From Candidatus Saccharibacteria bacterium UBA1932 (GTDB lineage Bacteria; Patescibacteriota; Saccharimonadia; Saccharimonadales; Saccharimonadaceae), in assembly GCA_002337095.1 (NCBI GenBank), contig DDFI01000004.1, positions 1 to 64,000 of the forward strand: a stretch of DNA of 64,000 bases, read 5' to 3'. The translations under genes and the position numbers were made by a program. The notes beneath the pieces are model-generated. The model was not told where the DNA came from. It was given only the letters and a program-made list of their open reading frames with translations, and ran no database searches. Positions 19,309 to 28,381 of this stretch are shown here, piece after piece (position 1 is the stretch's first letter; every line of letters starts with the position of its first letter).

Positions 19309-19345
19309 CCCCCGCGTTTCTTTAGATTGAAACGCGGGGGTTTTG
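19309..19345. terminator. Bidirectional Rho-independent terminator
   Basis: CCCCCGCGTTTC (19309-19320), an 8-base loop, GAAACGCGGGGG (19329-19340), then TTTT. The 12-bp perfect stem serves the plus-strand operon and the convergent ABC transporter gene. Confidence 0.9.
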
Positions 19346-19351
19346 TTGCTA

Positions 19352-21100
19352 CTACTCTTCGATGAAACCGCCGGATTGGTGCGCCCAGAGCTTGGCGTAG
19401 GTACCGCCGCGGGCGAGCAATTCGGCGTGGGTGCCGTCTTCGACGATCTGGCCGTGATTGAGCACGATAATACGATCGAGCTTGGCGATGGTGGACAGGC
19501 GGTGCGCAATGACGATGCTCGTGCGGCCGTGCATCAGTTCGCCCAGGCTGGCCTGGATGAGCTTTTCGCTTTCGCTATCCAGCGCCGATGTGGCTTCGTC
19601 GAGGATCAGGATCGGTGCGTCCTTCAAGATTGCGCGCGCAATCGCCACACGCTGTCGTTGGCCACCGCTGAGCTTGATGCCGCGCTCGCCCACGAGCGTG
19701 TCGAGGCCATCGGCGAGTTCGGCAATAAATTCCCACGCGTTGGCGCGCTTTGCAGCCGCAATGATTTCATCTTCACCTGCGTCTGGCTTGCCATAGGCGA
19801 TGTTGTCGCGCAGGCTGCGATGAAACAGCAGCGGCTCTTGTGGCACAAATGAGATTGCCTGGCGTAGTGATTGCTGGGTGACCTTGGCGATATCGTGATT
19901 GTCAATGCGAATTTCGCCGCTGGTTGGATCGGCAAAGCGCAGCAACAGGTGTGTCATGGTTGTTTTGCCGGCGCCTGAGTGCCCAACAAGCCCCACTTTT
20001 TGGCCTGCAGGAATAGTAAGTGAAATGTCACGGATGACGGTTTGTTTGCTGTCGCTGTAGCGATAACTGACGTGATCAAACGTAATGGTAGGGTGTGCTA
20101 CAGCAAGACGGCCGGCATGTGGCGCGTCAACTACCGCGGGGCTGTGAAGGAGCATTTTTGTCATTGGCTCGGCGTCGAGCAGCGCCTGGTCGTAGCCGTT
20201 GAGGATGCTGCCGAGGCTAAACATTTGCGAACCGAGCCGTTGCATATACGCGATGATAAACACGGCAATTGCAATCGTCATCTCGCCACGTGTCACAAAA
20301 TAAATGCAGGTAAACGCGGCGATAATTTGCACTACGACCATAAGAGCTACCCGCGCAGATCCTTCGCTAGCAATAAATCCAATATCGCGCATGAATGCGT
20401 GCCGGTAAGCTTGCGATTTTTGCTCCAGGTTCGCTGCCTCGATTGCTTCGTGCGCAAACGTCTTGACGATAGTGTTGTTGGTAAACGTATCCGCCACATC
20501 GCCATATATATCGCTACGAATTTCGCGGCGGCGCGTACGCCATTTTGAACGGTGGCGAATACTCCATTTGACCTGGATGATAAGCGCAATCAAAAAGCCC
20601 GTCACAAGCAGGGCGAGCGGCCACGATTGTGTCAACAAAATACCGATGCCGATCGTGACATTTAGCACAAAACCGAGTGTCTGCATAATCAGTAAATCTT
20701 GAAGCATCACTCGGGCGATGATGAAATTACCGAAGTTGGTTGTCATGGCACCGGTTTTTTGACCTGCAAAAAACGCGGCATCCTTGGTAATGATATCGTG
20801 ATAGGTGTGGTGCATGAGCTCGTGTGTGACGTCGGCCTCGTGGCGAGTGAGCGCACGAAACCCTACAAAGTTTGCCGTAGCGCCGGCGAGCCCTAGCCCA
20901 GCGGCAAGCCAAGCAGCTACAACGGCATGATCGTGCTGATTACTAGATAGCGCACCCACCACTTGGCTGGCGACATAGGGCAAGATCGTATCGATTAGCA
21001 ACGTACCCAGCGGTATGCAAACGAGCGCCGCAAAAAAGCTCACTCGGTGCTTGCGCATGTGCGCCCAATACAATGATACGGTGTGACGATTGATAGACAT
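19352..21100 (-). CDS. ABC exporter, fused membrane and ATP-binding domains
   Basis: A half-transporter of 582 residues of the multidrug/lipid exporter type, working as a dimer in the membrane. The N-terminal 320 residues contain about six hydrophobic helices. The nucleotide-binding domain has Walker A GLVGHSGAGKTTM, Q-loop FVPQEPLLF, signature IKLSGGQRQRVAIARAIL, Walker B ILILDEATSALD and the H-loop IVIAHRLSTI, all intact. The in-frame TTG two codons upstream is less likely than ATG at 21100. A minus-strand TACAAT (21129-21124) gives a leader of about 20 bases containing AGAGGAA. The substrate cannot be told. Confidence 0.9.
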   Translation of the reverse strand: MSINRHTVSLYWAHMRKHRVSFFAALVCIPLGTLLIDTILPYVASQVVGALSSNQHDHAVVAAWLAAGLGLAGATANFVGFRALTRHEADVTHELMHHTYHDIITKDAAFFAGQKTGAMTTNFGNFIIARVMLQDLLIMQTLGFVLNVTIGIGILLTQSWPLALLVTGFLIALIIQVKWSIRHRSKWRTRRREIRSDIYGDVADTFTNNTIVKTFAHEAIEAANLEQKSQAYRHAFMRDIGFIASEGSARVALMVVVQIIAAFTCIYFVTRGEMTIAIAVFIIAYMQRLGSQMFSLGSILNGYDQALLDAEPMTKMLLHSPAVVDAPHAGRLAVAHPTITFDHVSYRYSDSKQTVIRDISLTIPAGQKVGLVGHSGAGKTTMTHLLLRFADPTSGEIRIDNHDIAKVTQQSLRQAISFVPQEPLLFHRSLRDNIAYGKPDAGEDEIIAAAKRANAWEFIAELADGLDTLVGERGIKLSGGQRQRVAIARAILKDAPILILDEATSALDSESEKLIQASLGELMHGRTSIVIAHRLSTIAKLDRIIVLNHGQIVEDGTHAELLARGGTYAKLWAHQSGGFIEE

Positions 21101-21223
21101 AGGCAAAAAGTTCCTCTTGTAGTTATTGTAATGGATAATAGAATGTATCGCTAGCGGTCAAGGGCTCGTCCCGACCCGACGTGCGTGAATAGAGGAATCC
21201 GGACAAGGATTCGTAGTACGATT

Positions 21224-21240
21224 CATTATACAGTATAATG
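21224..21240. promoter_or_regulatory. Palindrome carrying divergent -10 hexamers
   Basis: A 17-base perfect palindrome, CATTATAC-A-GTATAATG. TATAAT at 21234-21239 serves trhO. The mirror TATAAT points to the ABC transporter gene, whose closer -10 is at 21129-21124. A hairpin GAATCC/GGATTC lies just upstream. Confidence 0.45.
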
Positions 21241-21246
21241 AGGGTA

Positions 21247-22131
21247 ATGCAAAAGATTCTCCTCTACTACAAATTTACGCCACTTGCTGATCCGGAGGCT
21301 GTCAAATTGTGGCAAAAAACACTTGCTGATAGTTTGAATTTGCGCGGGCGAATTTTGATCAGCCGAGATGGAATTAATGGTACGGTCGGTGGCGATATTG
21401 AGGATCTGAAAACGTATATAAAGGAAACAAAAAAGCTGCCAGGATTTAAAGGTATCGTATTTAAATGGAGTAACGGCACGCGCGAGGATTTTCCGCGCAT
21501 GAGTGTGCGGTACCGGCGCGAGTTGGTGGGCTTTAAGAACAGTGAAGATGAATTTGAGGTAGATGAGCATGGTGTAGTGGGTGGCGGCGTGCATCTGAAG
21601 CCCGAGGAAGTGAACGCAATGGTGGAGCAATATGGCGAGGACGTGGTGTTTTTTGACGGTCGTAACGCCAGCGAGGCGCTGGTCGGCAAATTCAAAAACG
21701 CCGTGGTGCCAGACACTCGTACCAGCCGGGATTTCATCGCAGAGCTCGAGAGTAACAAGTATGATGACATTAAAGACAAAAAAGTCATCAGCTACTGCAC
21801 CGGCGGTATTCGCTGCGAAGTGATTAGCGCCATGATGAAAAAGCGTGGATTTAAAGATGTCTACCAAATCGACGGTGGCATCGTAAAATACGGCGAGAAA
21901 TACGGCGACGATGGCTTGTGGGAAGGCGCACTGCGGGTGTTTGACGACCGCAAAGTCATGACATTTAGTGACCACGCCAAGACGATTGGCGCGTGCATTC
22001 ACTGCGCGGCCGCGACCAGCAATTTCGAAAACTGTGCCGAGCCAAGCTGCAATGAATTGGTGTTGATTTGTGATGATTGTAAGCAAGACCCAGAGAAGTT
22101 GTTTCACGATAATACCTGCAAGGAGGCTTAA
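21247..22131 (+). CDS. trhO: tRNA uridine(34) hydroxylase TrhO (YceA-type rhodanese)
   Basis: TrhO makes 5-hydroxyuridine at position 34 of tRNAs, a step toward cmo5U/mo5U. The N-terminal YceI-like region (MQKILLYYKFTPLADPEAVKLWQKTLADSLNLRGRILISRDGINGTVGG) is followed by the rhodanese domain with catalytic Cys184 in SYCTGGIRCEVIS and a C-terminal Cys-rich segment (CIHCAAA...C...C...CDDC), all typical. An ATG at 21238 is part of the TATAAT (21234-21239); the true start is ATG at 21247, seven bases later, so the mRNA is leaderless. Peptide deformylase follows with an AAGGAGG site inside its last codons. Confidence 0.9.
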   Translation: MQKILLYYKFTPLADPEAVKLWQKTLADSLNLRGRILISRDGINGTVGGDIEDLKTYIKETKKLPGFKGIVFKWSNGTREDFPRMSVRYRRELVGFKNSEDEFEVDEHGVVGGGVHLKPEEVNAMVEQYGEDVVFFDGRNASEALVGKFKNAVVPDTRTSRDFIAELESNKYDDIKDKKVISYCTGGIRCEVISAMMKKRGFKDVYQIDGGIVKYGEKYGDDGLWEGALRVFDDRKVMTFSDHAKTIGACIHCAAATSNFENCAEPSCNELVLICDDCKQDPEKLFHDNTCKEA

Positions 22132-22132
22132 T

Positions 22133-22672
22133 ATGCCACGCAAATTAGAAGTAGTTCAAGTAGGTGATCCCGTCCTTCGGGAGCTGGCACGTAGATTAAC
22201 GAAAAAGGAAATTACGTCTGCAGAGATACAGGAACTGATCGAAAACATTCGCTACACGAATGCGGGTGCAGCATATGGTGTTGGCTTAGCTGCGCCGCAA
22301 GTGGGCATGAGTGTGGCACTGAGCGTGATCGGAGTTAAGCCTACGCCCAACCGACCCGAGTTAGAACCATTTGATCAAGTGATCATCAATCCAGAATACG
22401 AAGGTATTGGTGGGGCCGAGGGTATGTGGGAAGGCTGCCAGAGTGGCGGCAGTGGCGAGTTGTTCGCGCAGGCGATGCGGTTTGCTGAAATCGAAGCACG
22501 TTGGGATGATGAAAAAGGAAAATCACATGCGCAGCGATTAGGAGGATTTGTCGCACATGTATTTCAGCACGAGACAGATCACTTGGATGGTATCCTATTT
22601 TTTGACAGAGTGGTTGATACAAAAACCTATATGACAGCGGCGGAGTATCGTAAGCGCATCATTAAAAAATAA
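22133..22672 (+). CDS. def: Peptide deformylase
   Basis: Metallohydrolase that removes the N-formyl group from new proteins. Motif 1 GVGLAAPQVG (residues 49-58), motif 2 EGCQS (100-104; the usual form is EGCLS) and motif 3 HETDH (146-150) supply the Cys and two His metal ligands. At 179 residues it is full length. AAGGAGG (22120-22126) lies inside the end of trhO, six bases before ATG at 22133, so translation is coupled in an operon. The unusual Gln in motif 2 borders the active site; peptide deformylase variants with non-Leu residues here are known, so it is probably active. Confidence 0.9.
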   Translation: MPRKLEVVQVGDPVLRELARRLTKKEITSAEIQELIENIRYTNAGAAYGVGLAAPQVGMSVALSVIGVKPTPNRPELEPFDQVIINPEYEGIGGAEGMWEGCQSGGSGELFAQAMRFAEIEARWDDEKGKSHAQRLGGFVAHVFQHETDHLDGILFFDRVVDTKTYMTAAEYRKRIIKK

Positions 22673-22733
22673 AGAGGCGTACGAGACTGCATAGTTAACG
22701 ATTATGCGTGCGAAGTAACGAAAGGGAGTAAAA

Positions 22734-23317
22734 ATGCCACACATCCACACTAAACCAAACCAGCATGATGCAACGGTAAGCGGATATTTTTTGCTTTATG
22801 AAAAGAACGAATGGAAATGTCTTGTTCATTATCATAGAAAAATCGATGTCCTCATGCAGATTAGTGGACATATTGAGCTGACGGAAAATCCATGGCAGGC
22901 GGCAGTGCATGAGATCGAGGAGGAAAGTGGATATGGAGTCGACGAACTTACGCTACTGCAATTTACAAAAGACCTACCCGAAGAAAATGGTAATATTATG
23001 CATCCACAGGTAATCGTGAGTGACACCCATAATGTTGGTGATGGCCATTTTCATTCAGATTTGTGCTATGGTTTTGTGGCTGCGGCTCGGCCAAAACACC
23101 GACCCAGTGATACGGAGTCCAACGATCTACGCTGGATGACATTAGCAGAGCTGGAAAAAGGAGCCAAAACGGAGAAGTGCTAAAGGATACGATGTTTATC
23201 TATCGTTATATCCTCAAGCATATTGATGAGTTTGTGCGCGTGTCAGCGACGAGGTTTTCCCTTGAAAATTCTATTAATCGAGGTGTAACGTATAAACGTG
23301 GCATACCAGGAACATAA
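22734..23317 (+). pseudogene. NUDIX hydrolase gene with a probable frameshift
   Basis: The first 430 bases encode a Nudix protein: the Nudix box starts at Gly45 (GHIELTENPWQAAVHEIEEESG), with His replacing the usual Arg of REUXEE. The zero frame stops at 23183 after GAKTEKC. In another frame the reading continues from about 23170 as EVLKDTMFIYRYILKHIDEFVRVSATRFSL... to TAA at 23317, which is protein-like. One extra A in the AAAA run near 23165 would join them as AKNGEVLKDTMF. So the gene has lost one base, or the sequence has an error there. A ribosome-binding site AAAGGGAG precedes ATG at 22734. Confidence 0.65.
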
Positions 23318-23326
23318 AGGAGGCGT

Positions 23327-23500
23327 ATGGGGCTATTTAGAAAAGACACAGTGCTTGATGAGATGAAAAAGGAACACGATGAGTTCCTAGATTTTGTCGC
23401 GCTGCAGAGCTTGGGGTACAACGCGTGGCTAAACTGCCAAAAATCCGCCGTCGATCACGACCTCGGCGCCGTTCATATACTGGCTGGCTGGCGTGCCTAG
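23327..23500 (+). CDS. Possible small or truncated gene
   Basis: A strong AAAGGAGG site stands seven bases before ATG at 23327. The 57-codon frame starts MGLFRKDTVLDEMKKEHDEFLDFVALQSLGYNAW and then runs antisense to the end of the SDR gene. The first 33 residues look real, the rest is probably accidental. It may be the remnant of a gene cut by the rearrangement that brought the SDR gene next to it. Confidence 0.35.
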   Translation: MGLFRKDTVLDEMKKEHDEFLDFVALQSLGYNAWLNCQKSAVDHDLGAVHILAGWRA

Positions 23501-24217
23501 CCAGAGCGCGGCGCGGGCAATATCGTCGGGCTGGCCGATGCCGCGTGTTGGCATACGAGATTTGAATTTGAGTGAGGTGAGGATAACCGAGAAATCAAAT
23601 TGCTTTAGCGCGGTTTTTACCATCGTGGTGCCGCCGGGTGTGTTGATGCCGCCGGGCAGGATGGTGTTGATGCGCCAGCCCTTGCTGGCATAGTCACGCA
23701 CTAGGGCGCGGCTGAGCGCGGCGACTCCGGCTTTTGAGATGCCGTAGAGCGTCATGTTGTCGGTCATGGCAAGACGCGCTTCGATCGAGGCGATGTTGAT
23801 AATGGTGCCAGGGCTGGTGCGTCGGGCGATGAACTCGCGGCAATTAATGAGCACAGCGCGGGTGTTAATATCGAGCATGCGAGCGAAGTCGGCGTCGGTG
23901 ATGCGCTCGAGCTTGCGCGGGCCAAATATGCCGGCATTATTCACCAAGACATCGGGTAGTGGCGACAGTGAATCCCAGCAAGCGGTGAGCGCTGCACTAT
24001 CGGCCAGGTCAACGACGAAAGTCTGCACTTCTACTTGGTAGCGAGATTTGAGGTCGTGCGCAGCATCATGTAGTGCCGCGGCGTTGACATCGACCAGCTG
24101 CAGGCGCGCGCCGGCCTCGGCGTAGCGCTCGGCAATGGCGCGACCGATCCCCATGGCGCCGCCGGTGATCAATACGACGCGTCCTCGTAGCGACAGTAGC
24201 TCGTGCAATGGCTTCAT
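23429..24217 (-). CDS. Short-chain dehydrogenase/reductase
   Basis: Classical SDR oxidoreductase, 262 residues. The NAD(P)-binding motif TGGAMGIG is near residues 19-26, NNAG follows as VLVNNAGIFG, the catalytic Ser is in IINIASIEA, and YGISK gives Tyr and Lys. The C-terminus GAEVVIDGGFLAV is typical. An Asp after the second strand (LQLVDVN) favours NAD over NADP. ATG at 24217 is six bases after TATACT on the minus strand (24229-24224), so the mRNA is leaderless. The substrate is not predictable. Confidence 0.88.
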   Translation of the reverse strand: MKPLHELLSLRGRVVLITGGAMGIGRAIAERYAEAGARLQLVDVNAAALHDAAHDLKSRYQVEVQTFVVDLADSAALTACWDSLSPLPDVLVNNAGIFGPRKLERITDADFARMLDINTRAVLINCREFIARRTSPGTIINIASIEARLAMTDNMTLYGISKAGVAALSRALVRDYASKGWRINTILPGGINTPGGTTMVKTALKQFDFSVILTSLKFKSRMPTRGIGQPDDIARAALWLGTPASQYMNGAEVVIDGGFLAV

Positions 24218-24258
24218 ACCACCAGTATACTGCTCATGCTATATAAATGAAACTGGCG

Positions 24259-24504
24259 CTAGTCGGTGATGATGGGGATGGCTTCGACCGGCAGGTTCAT
24301 CGTGCGGGCAAATCGTTCGAGCTGCTGGAACTTGCAATAGCTGATGGCCGCACCACTTGCGTCATACACTCGATAATAATGGTCATAGGTGACGACTTGG
24401 CCGCTGAACGTCGCCGCCGTGGTGGGCTCGTCAATGCGCCGCACCACCCAGTCGGGATAGTCGGCGAGGATTCGTTTGATCTTGGCGTAGTGGTTAAATG
24501 ACAT
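24259..24504 (-). CDS. Small hypothetical protein
   Basis: An 81-residue protein (MSFNHYAKIKRILADYPDWVVRRIDEPTTAATFSGQVVTYDHYYRVYDASGAAISYCKFQQLERFARTMNLPVEAIPIITD). No family recognised. It has GGAGG eight bases before ATG. The divergent uvrC -10 TATAAT (24520-24525) and this gene's own leader overlap, so the two genes share a control region. Even composition and a good ribosome-binding site support it. Confidence 0.6.
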   Translation of the reverse strand: MSFNHYAKIKRILADYPDWVVRRIDEPTTAATFSGQVVTYDHYYRVYDASGAAISYCKFQQLERFARTMNLPVEAIPIITD

Positions 24505-24531
24505 GTGGCGCCTCCAGGGTATAATAGTACT

Positions 24532-26079
24532 ATGAATAGCGCGCTTGAAGCAAAGTTGAAAACGTTACCCCGCAGCCCCGGGGTGTATTTTCATAAGGCA
24601 GAGAGCGGCGAAGTGATCTATGTTGGCAAGGCCGCGGTATTACGTAATCGCGTACGCCAATATTTTCAGGGGCGCAGTGATATGGATGTCAAAACGCTGG
24701 CGCTGGTTGCTGAGATATGCGACACTGATTGGGTCGAGACCGAGAGCGAGATCGATGCGCTGTTCCTCGAAAGCGAGATGGTCAAGCGCTACATGCCGCG
24801 CTACAACGTGCTGCTGCGCGACGACAAATCCCAAAGCTACGTAGGTATCGACATGAAATCCGACTGGCCGCATGTGCGCGTGACGCGCAATCCGCTCGAC
24901 GATGGCGCCACCTATTATGGCCCGTTTTATAATGGTTATGCGCTCAAAAAAGCCCTGCGCTACCTGCGGCGAGTGTTTCCGTACTATGTCAAGCCGCGTG
25001 ATGATAAACATGGCTCAAGGCTAGAGGAGCAAATCGGCCTTAACCCGCCGCGCGACTGGACTAGCGCCACGTATAAAACGAATCTGCGCAAGCTCATCAC
25101 CTACATCGAGGGTGGTCGCGTCACATTGACGCGCGAACTCGAACAGCAGATGACGGCGGCGGCGAAACAACACAGGTTCGAGGAGGCTGCGCAGCTGCGA
25201 AACAAGCTGGAGCACCTACGCGAACTGCAGCGCAAAATCATGTTTGGTGATCGCGAGTTCCTAGACATTTCTAAGGATAAAGCTCTGAGTGACCTGGTGC
25301 ATATCCTGGGTCTTGCTGGGCCGCCGCGGCGTATCGAGGGCTACGATATTTCGCACCATGGCGGCGTGAATGTGGTGGCGAGCATGGTAGTGTTTACAAA
25401 TGGAGTGAGTGACCGCCGCGAATATCGAAAATTTAAGATGACTAAGCAGCGCAATGATGATACAGCGAATATGCACGAGACGCTGAAGCGGCGGTTTAGC
25501 GAGCGCAATGTGAAGGCGTGGGGGCTGCCAGATTTGATACTGATTGATGGCGGCAAGGGCCAGCTGCGCGCGGCGATTGCGGCGGTAGGGCGGCCGATTC
25601 CGATTATCAGTATCGCTAAGCGCGACGAAGAAATCATTGTTGCCAAACAGGGGTCGCACTGTGACATTGCGGCGATTCGTGCATTGATGCAGGCCGCGCC
25701 AGCTGGGGTGATGGTGGCTGAATCACAGGAGTTTTTTGTGATCAATTTGCACGCCGGGCAGCTCAATGCTGGTGCGCATTCGCGTAATTTGCGTACGGCG
25801 CACGGCGCGCAGGCCTACGGTGACGTGACCAAATTGTTCCAGCGGATTCGCGATGAGTCGCATCGATTTGCGATTAGCTACCACACGGTGTTGCAGCGTG
25901 GCGCTCAGACGCGTAGTGCCCTCGATGATATTCCGGGAATTGGCGATGCGACTCGGCGCAAATTGGTGCGGACATTTGGCAGTGTGCGCGGCGTGCGCGG
26001 GGCAACGCTAGCCCAGCTAGAGGCGGCGGCGGGGCCAGCGCGGGCGCGGGTGTTGCGTGATTATTTTTCGGCGTCGTAG
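24532..26079 (+). CDS. uvrC: Excinuclease ABC subunit C
   Basis: Dual-incision nuclease of nucleotide excision repair. The GIY-YIG domain (SPGVYFHKAESGEVIYVGKAAVLRNRVRQYF) is N-terminal, the UVR motif (LEQQMTAAAKQHRFEEAAQLRNKLEHL) is central, then the RNase H-like domain (IEGYDISHHGGVNVVASMVVF, LPDLILIDGGKGQLRAA) and helix-hairpin-helix segments at the end. At 515 residues it is shorter than the usual 600. ATG at 24532 lies six bases after TATAAT (24520-24525); an upstream in-frame start is inside the promoter. A leaderless mRNA is predicted. Confidence 0.95.
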   Translation: MNSALEAKLKTLPRSPGVYFHKAESGEVIYVGKAAVLRNRVRQYFQGRSDMDVKTLALVAEICDTDWVETESEIDALFLESEMVKRYMPRYNVLLRDDKSQSYVGIDMKSDWPHVRVTRNPLDDGATYYGPFYNGYALKKALRYLRRVFPYYVKPRDDKHGSRLEEQIGLNPPRDWTSATYKTNLRKLITYIEGGRVTLTRELEQQMTAAAKQHRFEEAAQLRNKLEHLRELQRKIMFGDREFLDISKDKALSDLVHILGLAGPPRRIEGYDISHHGGVNVVASMVVFTNGVSDRREYRKFKMTKQRNDDTANMHETLKRRFSERNVKAWGLPDLILIDGGKGQLRAAIAAVGRPIPIISIAKRDEEIIVAKQGSHCDIAAIRALMQAAPAGVMVAESQEFFVINLHAGQLNAGAHSRNLRTAHGAQAYGDVTKLFQRIRDESHRFAISYHTVLQRGAQTRSALDDIPGIGDATRRKLVRTFGSVRGVRGATLAQLEAAAGPARARVLRDYFSAS

Positions 26080-26100
26080 CGCTTGTGCTATAGTAGGGAC

Positions 26101-26469
26101 ATGAAACATTCTCGGCGGGGATTTACGATCGTAGAACTGATAGTGGTGATTGTATTGATCGGCCTGCTAGCGGGTATTAGTGTGCTAGTGATTGGCAACT
26201 GGCGCAACAAAAACGCCCGCGATACGGTCAAAAGTGACCTGAAGCATTTTAGCGCGGCCATGGAGACATACCGCAGTGTCAATAATGGCTACGCCACGAC
26301 GACTGGCCAGTTAGTCTCGCTGTATAATGGCGATGATTCAAGCGAGATAGTTATTATGCAGTCAACCGCTACTAGCTACTGTGTCCGCGGTAAGTCAAAG
26401 ACCGATCCCTCTGTAATTATGCATATTTCCAATGGCGATAGCGATGCAGCTCCAGGTGATTGTACGTAG
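26101..26469 (+). CDS. Type IV pilin-like prepilin
   Basis: A 122-residue protein with a class III signal: KHSRRGFTIVELIVVIVLIGLLAGISVLVIG. Cleavage after Gly would leave mature Phe1 and the conserved Glu5, followed by the hydrophobic assembly helix. The globular part contains two Cys near the end that could form a disulfide. ATG at 26101 is six bases after TATAGT (26089-26094), leaderless. Type IV pili serve attachment to host cells and twitching in Saccharibacteria. No other pilus gene adjoins it except the PilM/FtsA-like gene far upstream. Confidence 0.85.
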   Translation: MKHSRRGFTIVELIVVIVLIGLLAGISVLVIGNWRNKNARDTVKSDLKHFSAAMETYRSVNNGYATTTGQLVSLYNGDDSSEIVIMQSTATSYCVRGKSKTDPSVIMHISNGDSDAAPGDCT

Positions 26470-26496
26470 GTCGCGGGCGGCGAGGCGGGGGTGCGC

Positions 26497-27702
26497 ATGG
26501 CGCTAGGCTATGATTTTTTTGCACGCAATCGTGCGCGTTTGCTCGAAAAGCTCGGCGGTGGCCTGGTTATTCTATCAGCCAATGACGAGATGCAGCAGGC
26601 CGGGGATATGGCCTATCCGTTTCGGCAGGAGTCGAACTTTTGGTGGCTGACTGGTATTGAGCAGCCAGGCTGGTGGGTGATTATTGAGGGCCGCCATGGG
26701 CAGACGACGCTAGTGAGCCCGGCATTGAGTGACGCCAAGATGCTATTTGATGGTGGCCTTTCTGTGACCGAGGCAAAAAACATCTCTGATGCCGACGCAG
26801 TCATTACTGCTGATGCGCTGCCGGCGAAGTTAGCCGCACTGTCAAAAAAATACAAGCACGTGCATATATTGGGGCCTGATCCGCGCCAAAAGCACTATGA
26901 ATTTGTGATGAATCCTGGCTCGGCGCGAGTGAAGAAGGCGGTGACGCCACATTTTAGCCATATTGATGATTGCCGGCACGATCTGGCGGAGCTGCGTGCT
27001 ATTAAATCTAGCGAAGAAATTGCTGCGATTCGTCGGGCGGTAGATGTGACAGTGGAGGCATTTGAGTTTGCTCGGATTAAACTATCGCGAGTGCAGACCG
27101 AGTACGAGCTATTGGCTGAATTCGATTATCATATGAGGAGCCACAATGCCAACCACGCCTACGATCCAATTGTGGCGGGCGGCGCCCACGCCTGCACGCT
27201 GCATTACACCGCGAATAATGATACGCTGCGAGCTGGCGAGCTGGTGGTGCTAGATATTGGTGCGCGGGTAGATGGCTACGCCGCCGATGTTACGCGCACT
27301 TGGGGCGTGGGCGAGGTAAACGCGCGGCGTCGGGCAGTGCACCAGGCGGTAGTCGCGGTACAGACGCAGATTGTAGATTTGATCAAGCCGGGGCTGACTG
27401 TCGAAGCGTATATCATGGGGGTAGATGATATTATGCGGGAGGCACTTAGGTCGCTCGGTCTGGCTTGTGAGGGTATTGAGATGTATCGGCGGTACTTCCC
27501 GCATGCCATCAGCCATGGTCTTGGGGTGGATGTGCACGATAGCCTAGGTGGGGCACATGCGCTGACAGCTGGTATGGTGCTGACGGTCGAGCCTGGGGTT
27601 TATATTCCCGAGGAGGGAATTGGCGTGCGCATCGAGGATGATATCCTGGTGACCGCACACGGTGCCGAGAACCTAAGCGGCAAGCTCTCGACGGCATACT
27701 AA
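26497..27702 (+). CDS. pepP: Xaa-Pro aminopeptidase (PepP-like, M24B)
   Basis: Creatinase-fold metallopeptidase removing N-terminal residues before proline. The N-terminal domain (about 1-160) opens with the aminopeptidase P segment MALGYDFFARNRARLLEKLGGGLVILSAND and includes FWWLTGIEQPG. The catalytic half has the metal ligands: Asp in VLDIGARVDGYAADVTRTW, His in FPHAISHGLGVDVHD, Glu in MVLTVEPGVY and Glu in IGVRIEDDILVT. At about 401 residues it is full length. ATG at 26497 is chosen over GTG at 26491; a GGGGGT stretch may help translation. Confidence 0.9.
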   Translation: MALGYDFFARNRARLLEKLGGGLVILSANDEMQQAGDMAYPFRQESNFWWLTGIEQPGWWVIIEGRHGQTTLVSPALSDAKMLFDGGLSVTEAKNISDADAVITADALPAKLAALSKKYKHVHILGPDPRQKHYEFVMNPGSARVKKAVTPHFSHIDDCRHDLAELRAIKSSEEIAAIRRAVDVTVEAFEFARIKLSRVQTEYELLAEFDYHMRSHNANHAYDPIVAGGAHACTLHYTANNDTLRAGELVVLDIGARVDGYAADVTRTWGVGEVNARRRAVHQAVVAVQTQIVDLIKPGLTVEAYIMGVDDIMREALRSLGLACEGIEMYRRYFPHAISHGLGVDVHDSLGGAHALTAGMVLTVEPGVYIPEEGIGVRIEDDILVTAHGAENLSGKLSTAY

Positions 27703-27727
27703 AAATACGCTACAATAGGGGAAGTAT

Positions 27728-28120
27728 ATGAAACAGCAACTTGGGTCATTTGTCGTACGATGGTTTCTGAACTCGCTTGGTTTGTGGGTTGCGGTCAGGT
27801 TATTTGGCACGGGCTATAGCGATGCGCAGATTAGCCAAAACAGTTGGGGATTTTTGATCGCTGGCCTGATTTTTTCGATCGTTAACGCTGTGCTAAGGCC
27901 ATTTATTATGGTGTTGTCGCTGCCGGCGATTTTGCTGACGCTGGGGCTATTTACGATTATTGTTAACGGCTTTATGGTGTATGTATCGCTAATGCTGGCA
28001 CCGGGCATGCAAATGACATTCTGGAATTCGGTACTGACCGGGCTGGTGCTTAGCTTGCTCAATTATGCGGTGGGCAGCATGCTCGAGATACGTAGCGCAC
28101 ATCACCACAAAGGAGTTTGA
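27728..28120 (+). CDS. Small four-helix membrane protein (phage-holin IV / PF04020 type)
   Basis: A 130-residue integral membrane protein. Hydrophobic stretches around 8-25, 38-58, 62-90 and 98-115 fit four helices. ALIFSIVNAVLRPFIMVLSLPAILLTLGLFTIIVNGFMVYVSLML carries the PF04020 pattern (NA.LRP....LPi.....GLF....N). Function of the family is not established. TACAAT (27711-27716) is 11 bases before ATG. secG follows two bases after the stop. Confidence 0.78.
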   Translation: MKQQLGSFVVRWFLNSLGLWVAVRLFGTGYSDAQISQNSWGFLIAGLIFSIVNAVLRPFIMVLSLPAILLTLGLFTIIVNGFMVYVSLMLAPGMQMTFWNSVLTGLVLSLLNYAVGSMLEIRSAHHHKGV

Positions 28121-28122
28121 TT

Positions 28123-28359
28123 ATGAATACCAATACAATACTGCAGACTATTACCATCGGATCAGCGTTGCTAATGATCATTGCTATATTGCTCCAACAA
28201 CGCGGCGCTAGCCTTGGCGCGGGTTTTGGCGGTTCGAGCGAGCTGTACACGACGCGCCGCGGATTCGACAAAAACCTATTTGAGACCACTGTGATATTGG
28301 CGGTGATGTTTGTATTTTCGATCTTGGTCGGGCTATTACTACCAGGGCAAAAAGGCTAA
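28123..28359 (+). CDS. secG: Protein-export membrane protein SecG
   Basis: Accessory SecYEG subunit, 78 residues with two hydrophobic helices (LQTITIGSALLMIIAILLQQ and TTVILAVMFVFSILVGLLL). The linker QQRGASLGAGFGGSSELYTTRRGFDK is the SecG signature. AAAGGAG lies at the end of the preceding gene, eight bases before ATG at 28123; an in-frame TTG at 28117 is less likely. Confidence 0.88.
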   Translation: MNTNTILQTITIGSALLMIIAILLQQRGASLGAGFGGSSELYTTRRGFDKNLFETTVILAVMFVFSILVGLLLPGQKG

Positions 28360-28381
28360 TATATAGGAATTGGTACGACGA

